The notes beneath the pieces were generated by a model. The model made no database searches. It was not told the DNA's origin and saw only the letters and a program-made list of their open reading frames with translations. A program made the translations under genes and the position numbers. This document shows, piece after piece, positions 34,995 through 47,800 of a stretch of DNA of 64,000 nt. How positions within the stretch are numbered: the stretch's first letter is position 1; every line of letters starts with the position of its first letter. This DNA is from Azolla caroliniana (Eukaryota > Polypodiophyta), in the NCBI GenBank assembly GCA_043228905.1, contig JBHGNT010000009.1:4402001-4466000 (forward strand), read 5' to 3'.

Positions 34995-36463
34995 GGGAAA
35001 AGTACCAAGATACCCCTAGAAGTTCGTATATTTACCAGAATGCCCCTGGGAGTTCCAAATTTACCAAACTACCCCTATGTCCAAAAAAATACACCTTATA
35101 AAGTAATTATACACTTACATCTACAAGCCCTATTTACCAAAATACCCTTCAAACACAATTTTCTTTACTTAAGGGATTCTTCCCGGTACTTATTTCTACG
35201 TTGTAGCAGCTCTCACACATTGGGAAGAAGCTTTCCATTTTCACATCATTAGTGATACTCATATTAACACTAACAGTTCTCACAGATTAGGAAGAAGCTT
35301 TTCATTTCCATGTCATTAATAATACTCATAATAACACTAACTCCGCCTCCTCTTCAACTTGCTCTTCTCCTCATGATCTCAGGAAATATAATCAGCCTTT
35401 AATCCACATGAATAACAACAATATAGACAACCTGGGCAACTTTAATGGAAGCTTGAGTGTGAACTCTCCCGCCAATGGTGGAAGCGCATCTCCCTCGCCC
35501 ATGCCCGCCGCCACCTGTACGTCTCGCCGCCTATTGTGATCCCATTCACAAACTGCTTGATACTCCTACTAGGGCATCGACTGATACCTTCCAAAAGATT
35601 CTTCACCATTTCGTCGCCCCATTCAAATCAGGTTCAAGACCAGGTCCTACAAGATCGAATTGTAATCCACAATCACAGAATGGATTAGGGCTGCCCTGAT
35701 TTGCAAGGCGAGGAAGACGTTAATTCCCATAGCACAGGCATGGAGCCAGCTACAACGAAGATGACGATGCAACGATGGAGGAGGAGGAGGAGGTGCCTGA
35801 ACTACAACATTACCATCACCATCATCATCACCATGGCCGACCTCATGGGGACGAATTCACCGGCTCTGACCTAAATGACGAGGAACATTATGCAGAGGAG
35901 CATCAGTACTAGAGCTTGACTATGAAGATTATGGGACCTCAAGGAGGATGAGCTCAGGCCGTGCGAGTAGTCGAAGCTCTAGCCGACCTAGGCGGCATTA
36001 AGGCAACGACTACGTTCAAATGTCTCGGAGAAGACCCGATATTTTCTTCCATGGAACTACCTGGCACCTGCATTGATCAGTACACCAATGGCGATCTTGC
36101 AGAGCGTAACAATTTCCTGCTTGAATCAGAATCTATGTGTGCAGAAATTGTTGCCATGGATCCTCAGAGGTGTAGAGAACGTGGAGGCGGAAGTACTGAG
36201 GAGGTAATTATGGAAGGAAAGGATGATGATTATGATGAGCAGATGAGTTGCAGGAATAAGTACCAGGATACCCCTAGAAGAATCCCTTAAGTAAAGAAAA
36301 TTGTGTTTGAAGGATATTCTGGTAAATAGGGCTTGTAGATTTGAGTGTATAATTACTTTATAAAGTGTATTTTTTGGACATAGGGGTAGTTTGGTAAATT
36401 TGGAACATCCAGGGGCATTCTAGTAAATAGACGAACTTCCAGGGTTATCCTGGTACTTTTCCC
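34995..36463. mobile_element. Pack-MULE-like (Mutator-type) element carrying gene-like sequence
   Basis: 1469 bp with terminal inverted repeats of roughly 200 bp (about 34995-35205 and 36250-36463) that begin gggaaaagtacc. It is flanked by a perfect 9-bp duplication, tttatttaa (34986-34994 and 36464-36472), the hallmark size for Mutator-like elements. No transposase is present. The interior is more GC-rich than its surroundings and gene-like. Confidence 0.85.
35345..36290 (+). pseudogene. Captured gene fragment(s) inside the Pack-MULE
   Basis: Between the inverted repeats lie codon-like stretches in shifting frames. One contains TDTFQKILHHFVAPFKSG (35475-35699). A second has an acidic run followed by a His-rich run (about 35776-35835). 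A third (35961-36290) contains VVEALADLGGIKATTTFKCL and ends with acidic codons. Stops and frame changes break them. I do not recognise the parent gene or genes, and I cannot tell whether one gene or several were captured. Confidence 0.5.
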
Positions 36464-36471
36464 TTTATTTA

Positions 36472-36576
<105 letters not shown>

Positions 36577-36809
36577 TTATTTAATTTAGTGTATTTCTAT
36601 TTATTTAATTTTTTAATTAGTTTGGCTTAAATGTGGTTAGGTTTAAACTTTTTATTAAATGGATCGGTTTGGTTTCAACTTTTCCCTAAACGATTTTGGT
36701 TTACTTTTTGTTAAATGGTTTGGTTTAATGGCTTGAAAGTTCATAAACGGTTTGGTTTGGTTTGAAGGCAAAGAAACCGAACTGAACTGGGCCTATTGCT
36801 ACAACCTGA

Positions 36810-39238
36810 TGCAACAAACATGATCACGTGCATGGTATTGTAAGTTGATGGGCACTTGGAGGAATATTAGATAAATTCATGCATTGGACATGATATGGTC
36901 TTCATATAAAAGAGAATATGCAATAGAGCTTGTTGAGGAACTACAAGATGATACAGTGGAAGGACATGCCTACTCTCTAGAGAGCAAACCATGAAGAGCT
37001 GAGTGAAAAAACTAAGTGAAGCTCAAGGATCTTGCCAATGGATAACATGCAAGTTGTGGATGAACTTCTTTATCTCGCCATCACTTGGCCCAACAATTTA
37101 GTTATACAATAGAGCTCATGTTGTTAGCACATGCAAATGTCATGGATAGAGAAGGCGTGTCCGTGATAGCAAACTCCATGCAAGCCACACCTTGATGTGA
37201 AGTTTACAACAAGCTTTAAGCTACTTTATAGTGTATCAACTCAAAGTTGAGCTATGTAAGGGGCTACACACAATACTAGCATATTTGAGCAACAAGAAGC
37301 GAAGTAGTAGCATATTGGAGCAACATGGAGCAACAAGAAGCAACTATTGTTTCCTCTTAGCTATACTATAGAAGGGCAAGTAGTAATCGGCTTGTGACGT
37401 TACCTACATTAAGAGAACCCTAGTTGATCTTGGGATCAAGGCAATGGCAAAGGCAGAGATAGAATGTGACAATATGAGCAATATTCAATTAGCCATGAAG
37501 AACCATATGTTTCATGCTCCTATGAAATGCATAGAGATAAAATGTGACTTCATAACAAGGCAAATTTTTGCTTTCCACATCAATCTTGTTTGGGTGAACA
37601 AAAAAAAGTGGATAAGGTATGTGTTTTACAATGGCCTTAGGAGAGAGGAGAGAACAAGCATGAGAGTTTAAGAGTCCAACAACTAGGTCACAATGGTAGC
37701 AAACAAACGAAAAGTGGATATTGCACCAATTTTTTATGTATTATTTTTTTATAGCTAGGCTAATATTTGTGTTAGATATGTAAGCCTAATATTTGTGTTA
37801 ATGTAAACACTCTTGTATGAGAACCCTTAAATGTTTCCTCTATATAATTCATGCACTAAAAGGAGAATATGATGTTATCAAGGGTGATTAAGATGTAGTC
37901 TTTCGAAAGCAAGAGGTTTTTATGAAGAGATGGAAAAGGATGAATGTCTTCTTCATGGTTAATGGTCGTATACATTGGAGGTATTAGCCACCTCTCTGGT
38001 TATTTCCTCCATTGAAATCAAGCATGTGGCCATGTACAATTGTTCTTGGCAATGCTTTGGGGGATGTGTATGTCCGTGGTAGCCTAAGAGTAGTTGAAAA
38101 GGTAAAAAACTGTGTTGAAGTATCATGTAAATCACTTTAGACATAATATAAACCATTGTTGGCAAGAAGAAGAAGAAGAAGAAGAAAATATACATACCAA
38201 TTTGTGTGTTAGTATAAATTGTATTGAATGTAAGAATATCTTTGCAAAAGCTATATGAGCAACTTTCTTGAGTAATATGTAGAATCACTTCTCCCTTTCT
38301 TTTATCCTCACATATTGAGTATACATCTCTCACACACACAAACACATACACTTATTGTATATCTCATACTAATCCCACACGCTCACGTGCAAGCGCGCGC
38401 GCACACACACACAAATCAATCTCTAATTATTGTAACTTGTTTGGTACTAAATGATGTGATTTATTGCATAAATGCCATCTTTGAGTCACCACAAGTTTCA
38501 ACCTATCCTTCATCCGTTGAGGATCACACCAACGTAGTGTCCTCCATTATCCAACAAAACAATACCATATCTTAGCATGATCCTTATGCTTCATTATAGA
38601 CACAATACATTCCATTGACTATTGAAATTACTGCATACATTTTATCTATCATAACACACAATCACATTCAAGTCTCTCTCCACTTCATTAATTCCCAAGA
38701 ACAATTGACCTCAAATAATAATACCCAAGAGAAAAAAGTGAACACACTATCCTCATACTATGCTAGGAAGTGGTTGATTAATGATTTCAAGGGGAATTAT
38801 ATTCTCTCCCTCTCTCTCACGCACTAATATCCAAGACGTTACCTTACAAGGTTAGTGAGCACAAACTACAAACGAATCTAGACAGGATGTTGAGGTTTGG
38901 TTTGATGTGGTTTTTAAGAGATGATTCCTTTGGGTTCCATGTGAATTAGCATGGAACATTTCATAATAAACAATCAATGAATCTTCGATCACATTCCAAA
39001 CTCTTGTCTTCCGCAAATATAATCATATTAACATAATTTTACTCAACAAATTCACACATGACGTATGGGTGGCCAAAACTTCTATATAACATGTACTACT
39101 CATTTGTGTGCCTTGTTCTAGCTCCATTTATTTGAAGCCACACAAATGACTAGGACTTCTTCAGAGACAAAAAATGCCCCTTGTAAATTGGCTCATGCTC
39201 CACAAAGAAACATATGCAAGAAGGTAATCAAGTTCCCC
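36810..39238. other. Gene-free stretch
   Basis: No gene supported. It holds a (GAA)n run at about 38166-38187 and an alternating purine-pyrimidine tract near 38390-38413 (gcgcgcgcacacacacac). The small open frames at 37444-37671 and 37959-38351 show no similarity I recognise. Confidence 0.4.
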
Positions 39239-42030
39239 TTATTTCTCATCACGAAGGAGAATAGAGCTCCCTGAGTCGGAAAATGTGTCCTTCTTTACTT
39301 GATTGCCACAAAATCTTGAAAGCCATAATAACATGGTAAAGGTGGTGGCACTAGATAACATTACCAAAGTTATCCACACAATGTTGATGGATCTCTTAAG
39401 AGGCGCACATTGTTCCCTTGAAATAATGTTGAATGACTCATTGACAAAAGAGCAATCCGTAAGATTTTCAACCTCTGGGAGCATAGTAAGCAACTTTTGG
39501 GTGGCTGAGACATAGGCTACAGAAACATTATAGAGCCTCCTAGGAATACATGTTATGGTAGAAGAAGATGAATTCGTTGTGACACTTTCATTGGAGCATT
39601 TGAGCATGAATAAAACCTGTTCAAATTACGGAAGTGTTAGATATACTTGTAGGCCTATATAAAAATATGTCTGTGCATGAAAGAAAGAGATTGCCTTTGG
39701 AAGCATAGAGACGGATATTGTCCCATTGAGACATTGGGAGACTGCAACATAAGCTGGGGGCCCAGAGAAAGGATTGCACACTTGAGGTATGTCCTTTTGA
39801 TCCTCCGTGCTTTGGACTTGTTTTCTAATAAGCAGCTTTGTAATGTTCTTGTTTGCCTAATTCATACACAAACAAAACACAACGTTACTGAGAAAGAAAG
39901 AAATTTGTATTAATGCCTCTTCAAGATGCCAATTAGCTAATGAATAAGACTTAGAGACTAGCTCTACACCATCCTTGGAAAGAAGGATTTGTAGACAAAG
40001 GTAATCCTTGTTGGTAAGAGCTTAGGGTATTGCATCTTCATCAACATCAATAAATAAAGGTTTAGATACAAAACTAATCCTTGTAAAGAAGAGTTTTGGG
40101 TCCAAGGCAACCCTAGTAGATCAGGGTACCGATTTTTAGTGTAGGAACAACTAATTGATCTATACTGCCAACCTCATTAATGCATGTTTTAGGTTTTAAG
40201 CCAACAATAGTTCACAATCACCACCTTGAAAGTACTTAGCTTAGTATTGAATGACCATTAATTTTACCTCCAAGATATACTTGTAAATTTGTTTCCGTAA
40301 CTTGAAGATAGTTTTGTTTCCCATGGCAAGATCATTGCATGGAAGGACGTAGTCTAATGTCGTGTTACCTGCCATGTTTTGGTATTCTTTGATAGCTTCA
40401 CATGTGTCATCTGCAAAACTAAAAGGTTGCTTAATAAGCATATGTACCTAGAATTAAAATAGAAACTCTATCATACGAAGGAAACAAACAAAAATGTCTT
40501 CGAGTTCAGAAGAGCTTACTTGCTTACCGCAAACGTGAAACCAAAAGCCACCCAATTGAGGAAAACTAAGAACCAAGCGAATACAATGGCACTGCACATA
40601 AATACTATTCCACAATAAGGCCATCACAATGTTTTAACTTATATTACATGAAAGGATATCGACGCTTACACATTCGTAAGTAACTCATTAGAAAATTAGA
40701 ATATAGCCATCACTTACACAAGGAATAATCGCTTTATCTTGGCAGGGAAGATGGGTAAAAGAAAAAAACAAACTGCAAACATAAAACAAAAGCCAACTAA
40801 CTCAATGAAAAAAGCCAAATAGTTAAAGATAACAAAATCAAGCAAGAATGCAAGCAAAGCACCTTATACCTAGTCCAAATGTCCAAAGGACGATGTTCGA
40901 TATGCAAATTGTTACAAGACCAATATTCCTACGTAAAAAAATGTTAGCACTTCATAACTACAAAAGAAATGTCAAGCTCCAAACATTAAAATAATAAGGC
41001 TTGATGAATTGGCCAATTTAGGTTTGATCAATCACATTCTATTTGTTTAAATGAATTACTACACACAATCACATTTAACCTTCCAAGGCTAAACAATAAC
41101 ATGAATAATATCTAAAGAAACAAAAGAAACTGATCTTTTCGACACTCATGGAAGATGCGTCGAACTTACAAAGTTCTCAAGAATGAATCGAATAAGCTTT
41201 TATGATCATGAACGGCGTCGAGAAGTGTAATACTTGCTTTATTCAACTTTGTGGTCGTGTTATCTAACCTTTTCGCCACACCTTTATCATAAGGTTCTAT
41301 GTCCAACTTCATTTCCCCAATTGTTTGAGTCACGTTGTAGATTAGCCTAGTTGCATTCTGTGCGCCTTCCACCATTAGAGTCTTTTCCACCATTTTTGTT
41401 GTATTGTTGAACCTTCTACTTCCGACGATGCTCAATGTGCAACAACCTCTACATATATACATATATATAGTTGATAAGATCAATATGCATCAATTAGGCA
41501 TTCTCTAGAACATCAACTTTGGTTGTAACAATTGTAAGTGTATTGGATGTATTGGAGAACTCTATTAATCAATACTTCTATGCGGTCTACAAAGTTTCGG
41601 CAACAAGAAAAATGTATAAAACAAATAATTAGTGACAAACGATTCCTTTGAACTAATCAGTTAAATCAATTCACAAGAAATTCGGGTCGAGAGGAACATT
41701 GAGCCCCGGACTTACATTATGACGGAAGTGAAGAGGGTGCAGGCGATGAAGGGCAATATTAGGGCCACCGTGCCTCGGCAGCAATAAGAAGGCATTCGCA
41801 TTTTGCTAGCGATAGTCCTCGATAGGTTATGCAAAAATCGGCTCGAGAATCCGCCGCTCCGTTTGTAGCTCTTGCGGACAAACCATTGTATGGTAACGGT
41901 AATCACACCGCAAAGAAGCCACATTGCTCCGAGGACATAGCCATGAATCCCAGTATATAAGGTTGACTACAGCCAAATTCACATGCTTCCCAGATTCAAC
42001 CATCATAGGCATGCAATTATATATACATAC

Positions 42031-42063
<33 letters not shown>

Positions 42064-42978
42064 TGTATCATGTATGTATAGTTAAGCATAACATTATGTG
42101 GATACATTTGTGCTTTCGACAGACTAATATTCTCTCTCGAATCGAATCGAATTGTCGAAGACAAGAGGTGCACACAATCTCGAAGACTTACCGCGAGATA
42201 ATGCCTTCCTTTCAGGTTGTATCCACCTCTATATTTCTTGAAATGGTTTAGCGGATCGACACGGTCATGCTTGACAGCGAGCGGGTGTGCTTTGCCGCTC
42301 GTGACCGCGTGGGATGATTGAATGGCACCTAATCGACACATAGCGGATTAACGAATTATATTAAGGCCTAGATACAGATTTGAACTCGAGAAAGTTTCGA
42401 CCCACAGATTATTATTATTATTTTGAATGTTCAGATCAATCTACCCAAGTTTCACAACAAAACACATTATCGGCCATTTCATATCCAGAAATACCCCTAT
42501 TTAACTAACAAAACATATTTATCAGTCATTTCATATCCAGAAATAACCCAATTTAACTAACTCGATGCAAAATTCACAACAATCTATGATCAATTTTGAT
42601 AACTATTATATCGATTTATTTCTTCGACAATAGGATTAATTAAGAACCTTTTTAAGTTCGATTTGACCAATCATTGAAATATACGATATGATTAATCAGT
42701 TTGCATAAGAAGATTGCTGTAATTTGCGGAATCATTATATAGTAATCATCGACATCATGTGATCAAATGAATGGTTTACCTTCGTAATTAAGATGAAGTC
42801 GAAACACTGAATCGTGATCGGGCGGGCCAATCTTCGATCCCAAGGCCGCGATGGGCATGTTGGTGTCAAACGAATTATCGAAGAAGAGGAGGGTGAGAGA
42901 GATTAGCATAAAGGCAAGATAATTGATGCATAGCTTAATGGAGATTAAGCTAAGGATAGGATTAATCATGGTTGTCAA
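39239..42978 (-). CDS. Multi-pass glycosylated membrane protein (plant At2g12400-like family)
   Basis: Ten exons rebuilt with consistent phases: 42780-42978, 42192-42328, 41716-41966, 41170-41448, 40870-40928, 40718-40772, 40528-40591, 40268-40447, 39695-39856 and 39239-39616, giving about 587 residues. A signal-peptide-like start is followed by DPLNHFKKYRGGYNLKGRHYLA, the block that precedes the first membrane segment in this family (about residues 88-112). Membrane segments lie at about 118-142, 175-200, 288-310, 325-350 and 548-572. Between them are two large loops rich in N-x-S/T sites (NNTT, NATR, NVTQ, NESV, NVSV, NLTD), so they are probably extracellular. A Cys pattern (DTCEAIKEY, LPCNDL, VCNPFSGPP, SQCLNGT, EQCAP) is shared with the Arabidopsis family. 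Function is unknown to me; membrane localisation is inferred. Nine introns, one apparently GC-AG. It is complete and looks functional. Confidence 0.85.
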
Positions 42979-44813
42979 TAATAACCAGAGGGAGATAAAA
43001 CAATGAATTCAGAATCTAAACATAATAACTATAATTAAAATGATCAATCATTTTAATCCCTCTGTTTTCAGAATTTGTAACGTTAAGAGACCCAAAAAAT
43101 AAAATGCATGAGGAATTAGAATGCCAAGAGTTTTCTGAGTAAATAATAATAATATTTTTATTATTATTAATGGCATTTAAATTCATCCCAATTTTATTCT
43201 AAATTTAACACTCCATTTGTGTATTTGTTTTCACCTGAATCAACATTTTAAATTTTGTTTCATGTTTCAGTCCTACAAAAACTAAATTAAATAAAATTGC
43301 GCAAGAAACTGTTAATGTAATTACTTATCTACAGAAAATTATGTTTTTTCTTCTAGGATTCTTACCGAGAGCGAAATAAATCGGTACGTATAAAACTACA
43401 GAAAACAGGGAGGCAGGAATTAGAAACAAATTTGATCGATTAAGTGAAATATAAGGTTAAATTAAGGGATAACCAATGAAATTACTAAGCTAACTATTAC
43501 TTAACGAACAATTAAATAAACTTTAATGATTAAAACAAAATAGACCGTCTACAAGCTTCACTTAACTTGTGGTTCCAACGTGACACATCAACATAAATAC
43601 TATATAAGAGCCACAGAAAAAAGAAAAGCAAAAAACTGAATAAAACTAATTTTAATTCATTAACTTGTTTTTATTTTTCTCCTTTCCTCGACTTATGTTT
43701 CGCCAAATATGACACAAGGATTCATTCGGGATTTCTGGTAAGGACGAGAAATTTGTGTTTGTGAGTTCACATGACAAGAATTGTCTTCCAGGGTTTTTCA
43801 TTTCCACTTTGATGATGATAAGGTGTAATTAAATGGCATGTCATGTTTGTAAGGGTTTTGGCAATGTGTACTCAATTTGTGTAATGTCTGCAATGGGACT
43901 GACATAAATCAAAGCCGGAACTGTAACGTTATGTACGCATATGTATGCTCATCCCATGTTGATGACACCATAAACTGACTGCACTCAAAGACGCACAGTT
44001 AGTATGGAAATCCTTTCATCGCTTGCTAATACCAAGCATACATTGCCAAACAATTCATTAAGTTTGATTGTCTCTCCCTACATGATAGTGAAGCATATTT
44101 GAACATGTCCGTCTTTGCATTTCATCCCCCTCTTTACAAACACCTTTCAATGCGCTGATCCTTCACCTTTTAACTTGTTTCTTTATCTCAATCTTATTTA
44201 AAACACTTCCAAGGAATGTTCAAAGACATCTATGTGGACCGTCAACTTCTAGATACACCCTTATATGTCTTTTTTATGCTAACAGTTAAGTATAATGGAA
44301 TTTGAGCATTTTAAATTCTGCAGATTTAACTTTGATGCAGCTTTTCCACACATTTAATCCTAACATTAGGGAGCTTCACCAATTGTTGTTATTGACCTGT
44401 TCATCCCAGCATCATTATCCTACAATTTTATTTTGATGCAATGTATTTTCCTAAGAAAACAAATGCTTGTTTAAACATTCATATACAATAAGCATGTTCA
44501 AATGAGTTTCTCGTTTCCGAAGAGTTGATAAATATGTTAATCTAGATATTTTTAAGTTACTTGACATACTCTAACAAATTGACACCTGGACCAATTTGGT
44601 GAGCATTTCACTGAGGTCCATTCCAAGTTTACGCCAACTGAGATAGACAATGAAACAAGAGTAATATTGAAGGAAACATAAAGCCTTACAACAAAGTACA
44701 GATAGTTTCTAACAAAATAATCCATTCAGCTATCTGGGCAAATACTACAAATGAGGTTCAAAACCATTGGTAACAACAATGGAACAATGGAACAATGGAA
44801 ACATTGAATCCTT
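42979..44813. other. Intergenic: 5' flank of the membrane-protein gene and 3' flank of the PUB62-like gene
   Basis: AT-rich, with no coding sequence seen. It includes short A/T palindromes such as taataataatatttttattattatta near 43143-43170. The promoter of the membrane-protein gene should lie just above 42978. Confidence 0.4.
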
Positions 44814-47800
44814 TCAGATATCCTGCTGATCCAAGGTCTGCGGTTGTACGATCATGTCCATCGAACTGTTAGATTCAGGTATGGGTTCTAATGATCGACA
44901 CTGCAAACGAACACTATCTCCATTGTCCGACATTTTGAGCAAATACCTAGCACATCAAAATAAAATGAAATGACATAATCTAAATAATAAATGCCATCAA
45001 AACTACATTAAAAGTTTACACCAAGTAGACTAAAATTTGATGTAAACTAGATAAAATAAAATACTCTAAATTAAATGAAAACATTACGATATAAATAGAA
45101 GAATAATGCAATATAAATGAGAACATTACGTCATTAAAAAGCAAGTCCTAATTTATATATTATAGCAGAATTACCACCCATTGGGCGTTTTCGATGTTAC
45201 AACCGCTTCTCTTCCTACCAGTTTTTCCGGCGTTCTCTTATTTCCCTGCACCCATGGGAGAGAGATTTCTTAGGATATGATTTCTTAAGAGTGGACGACT
45301 CTAAAACTTTGGATAAGACACTCCAAGATAATATTTGTTTACCTTAATGAGCACCTTCTCATTCACAGTAAATGGGTACTGTACTCCCCCAACGTGCTCA
45401 GAGATAACATCGTTCTTTAATGAAGAACGCCGCCTCCTTCGAACCTGCCAAAGGATTATTTCAAAGAACATGTTCTAAAAATCCATCATAAATAATGTTT
45501 TGAATATCTATCATCAAATATAATGTTCAAGTATAAAGTTTCAAACATCTACCAAATATAATGATTAACCACCTATGAAAATGTGCTGTTTTAAATATAC
45601 ATAGACCAGCAAGATGACTGCCTACCTTCAGTGTTTTTACAGTTTTTAAAGTTTTTAGCCTCTCCCCATTCTCTCGTAAATCCTTCCTTCTCTTTCGGGA
45701 ACCAATTTGTCTCTTTCGTGTCTTTGCTATTTTACTGTATGCTAGGGCAGCAGCTCGTAATGCTGGAAAAGGAGCAAGGATAAGTCATTAGAAGAAAATC
45801 TCTGTACTTTAAATACAAATGGGTTATCCAAGATTAATAATTTGGAAAATGTTCTCTTGTAGGGAAATAATTGTGCAAAATTTTTACCCAAGTTGGGAAT
45901 CATGGACTCCACATGAACAGCAGCCCCACAAGATGTACATATTCTCTGCAAAATCAGATGTAATTGATCTGTCTCTTATATTCGATGCCAGATCTAAAAT
46001 TGGTTTCATTGTTTATATTGGCTTCCTGAAGATATTAATACTCCATTTCATTTCATTCAACCGTGCCCTCCCAATACACCATAAGCCCCATTATCAAAGA
46101 AAACGAAATGTAACATTGTGCTCATGTCAGACTCACTGGAGGAACCTTAAAGCAACCTCAAAGAATTGTAACCATTCTGTTGTGATTGAGACATTAAAGT
46201 CGAGCTAGGGAGGACCAACATTACTGTCTTTATCAAAAATTCTTCCCCTTGGATCAGCAAACTTCATTTAGAGCTTTCCTACATGGGAGTTTGTTTATAT
46301 TGTGCCCATATGTGTATGCTTCAGGGGTAGACTTAAAATTCAGGCCACTTCCAAGAACCTAAGTTTTGTTTTTCCCCTCTCAAGCTGCAAGCTATGATGA
46401 GAACAATAGTGTGGATTAAGTAAGAACACTTTGACTGTAGGTAGCAATTGTTCATAATTTGAAATGGACCTAGGTGGCAAGAGTCAAATTTGTGTGATTA
46501 GCAAGGTCCTCATATGGGGAGTTGGAATTTCCCTCATCCCTGGAAGTCATGGAATTTTGTTTCCTTGAGTAGTGTTTAAGAGCACAGGAACCCGGCCATG
46601 TTGAGGACCATTGATGAGGGATGATTCAGAAACACCATGATGTTTTTAATATGATATTCTCATCATCACATTTAGCTTGACTGTTAAAATGATATGTTTC
46701 ACATTTTTTAATTATTAAAATAATACATTAACAAGAAACCATACCGTCTCTTTCACTTTCTTTAAAGTTTCACCACCAAAAGTATGCCCGCAATCCGCTG
46801 CAGTATATGCATCCTCCAAGGTTGCCCCCCTACATTACAAGATTGCACACATTTCATGTGATATGAACAAATGATTTTATCTAGAAGAATGACATAAAGA
46901 AGGGTATATATAAGGCATAAGAAACAAAGCTGTAAATATGCGAAGTCAGATGTAGTTCTGTGAATATATAAGTCAAGCTGTAGAAATACACCACAAATCA
47001 GGAGGATAAATACAGACAGGGCAAGGGAGATTTTCAGACAGGACAAGGAATAAGGTAACAGTCAAAGGGCCGAGACAGGGTAGAGAATTAAAATACACTG
47101 GAAAAGTGGTGAGACTACTGTTTCTCCACTGTAATGTGTCCATTTCTAATGTGCATTTGACCCCAAGTACAGGCAGAGCAAGGGAAGCCTGAAAGGTTTC
47201 CCTTCTAGTTCAGACAATTACTCAAGCACAGTGATGCATCAACATTTCTTTCAGGTTTCATTTCCTCATTGAGAGTTTAATTCTCAATGACCATATTCTA
47301 TAATATTCTTGTCAAGGTTCCAGAATCTATATTACTCACAAAACTCTTTTCGGTTTGGAGTAGAGCGCCATAGTGAACACAAGATTATCCCAGGCGAGAG
47401 AAACACGAACGTAAACATTTGGACAGGATGCTTTTGAGATGTTAACTCTAAATCGTCTTGGATAGTCTCTCTGCACCAGATCATGGTTTAAAAAACGACC
47501 CAATAATCTTTATTGATAATAATACATGACTATAGTAAGTAGTGCAACTCTTCTCTCAAGATCTAAAGAGAGAACCAAATACCTTATGAGGGAACTCCGG
47601 TGATTGAATGCATGAATGAATGCGCAATGCAGGAGGGATTTCAAAACAGCAAATTCAGACATACGAACTCACAATGCTTGGGGATGGAACTCCATAAAGG
47701 AGACAATCAAAGATAAGGAAAAATATACGAAATAACCCAAGTTTAATGAAACGTGGAAACAGCGATAGGAAAAATTGTAGTAACAGCAGAAGACTGCAGG

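Noticed and set aside
36241-36290. A third internal copy of the MULE terminus as a separate element
   Set aside because: The text aagtaccaggatacccctag next to the inner end of the right TIR looks like a small internal duplication; there is no second target duplication.
39303-39515. Plus-strand frame of 70 codons
   Set aside because: Shadow of the last exon of the membrane-protein gene.
45819-46208. Plus-strand frame of 129 codons
   Set aside because: It crosses exon 8 and introns of the PUB62-like gene antisense and has no similarity.
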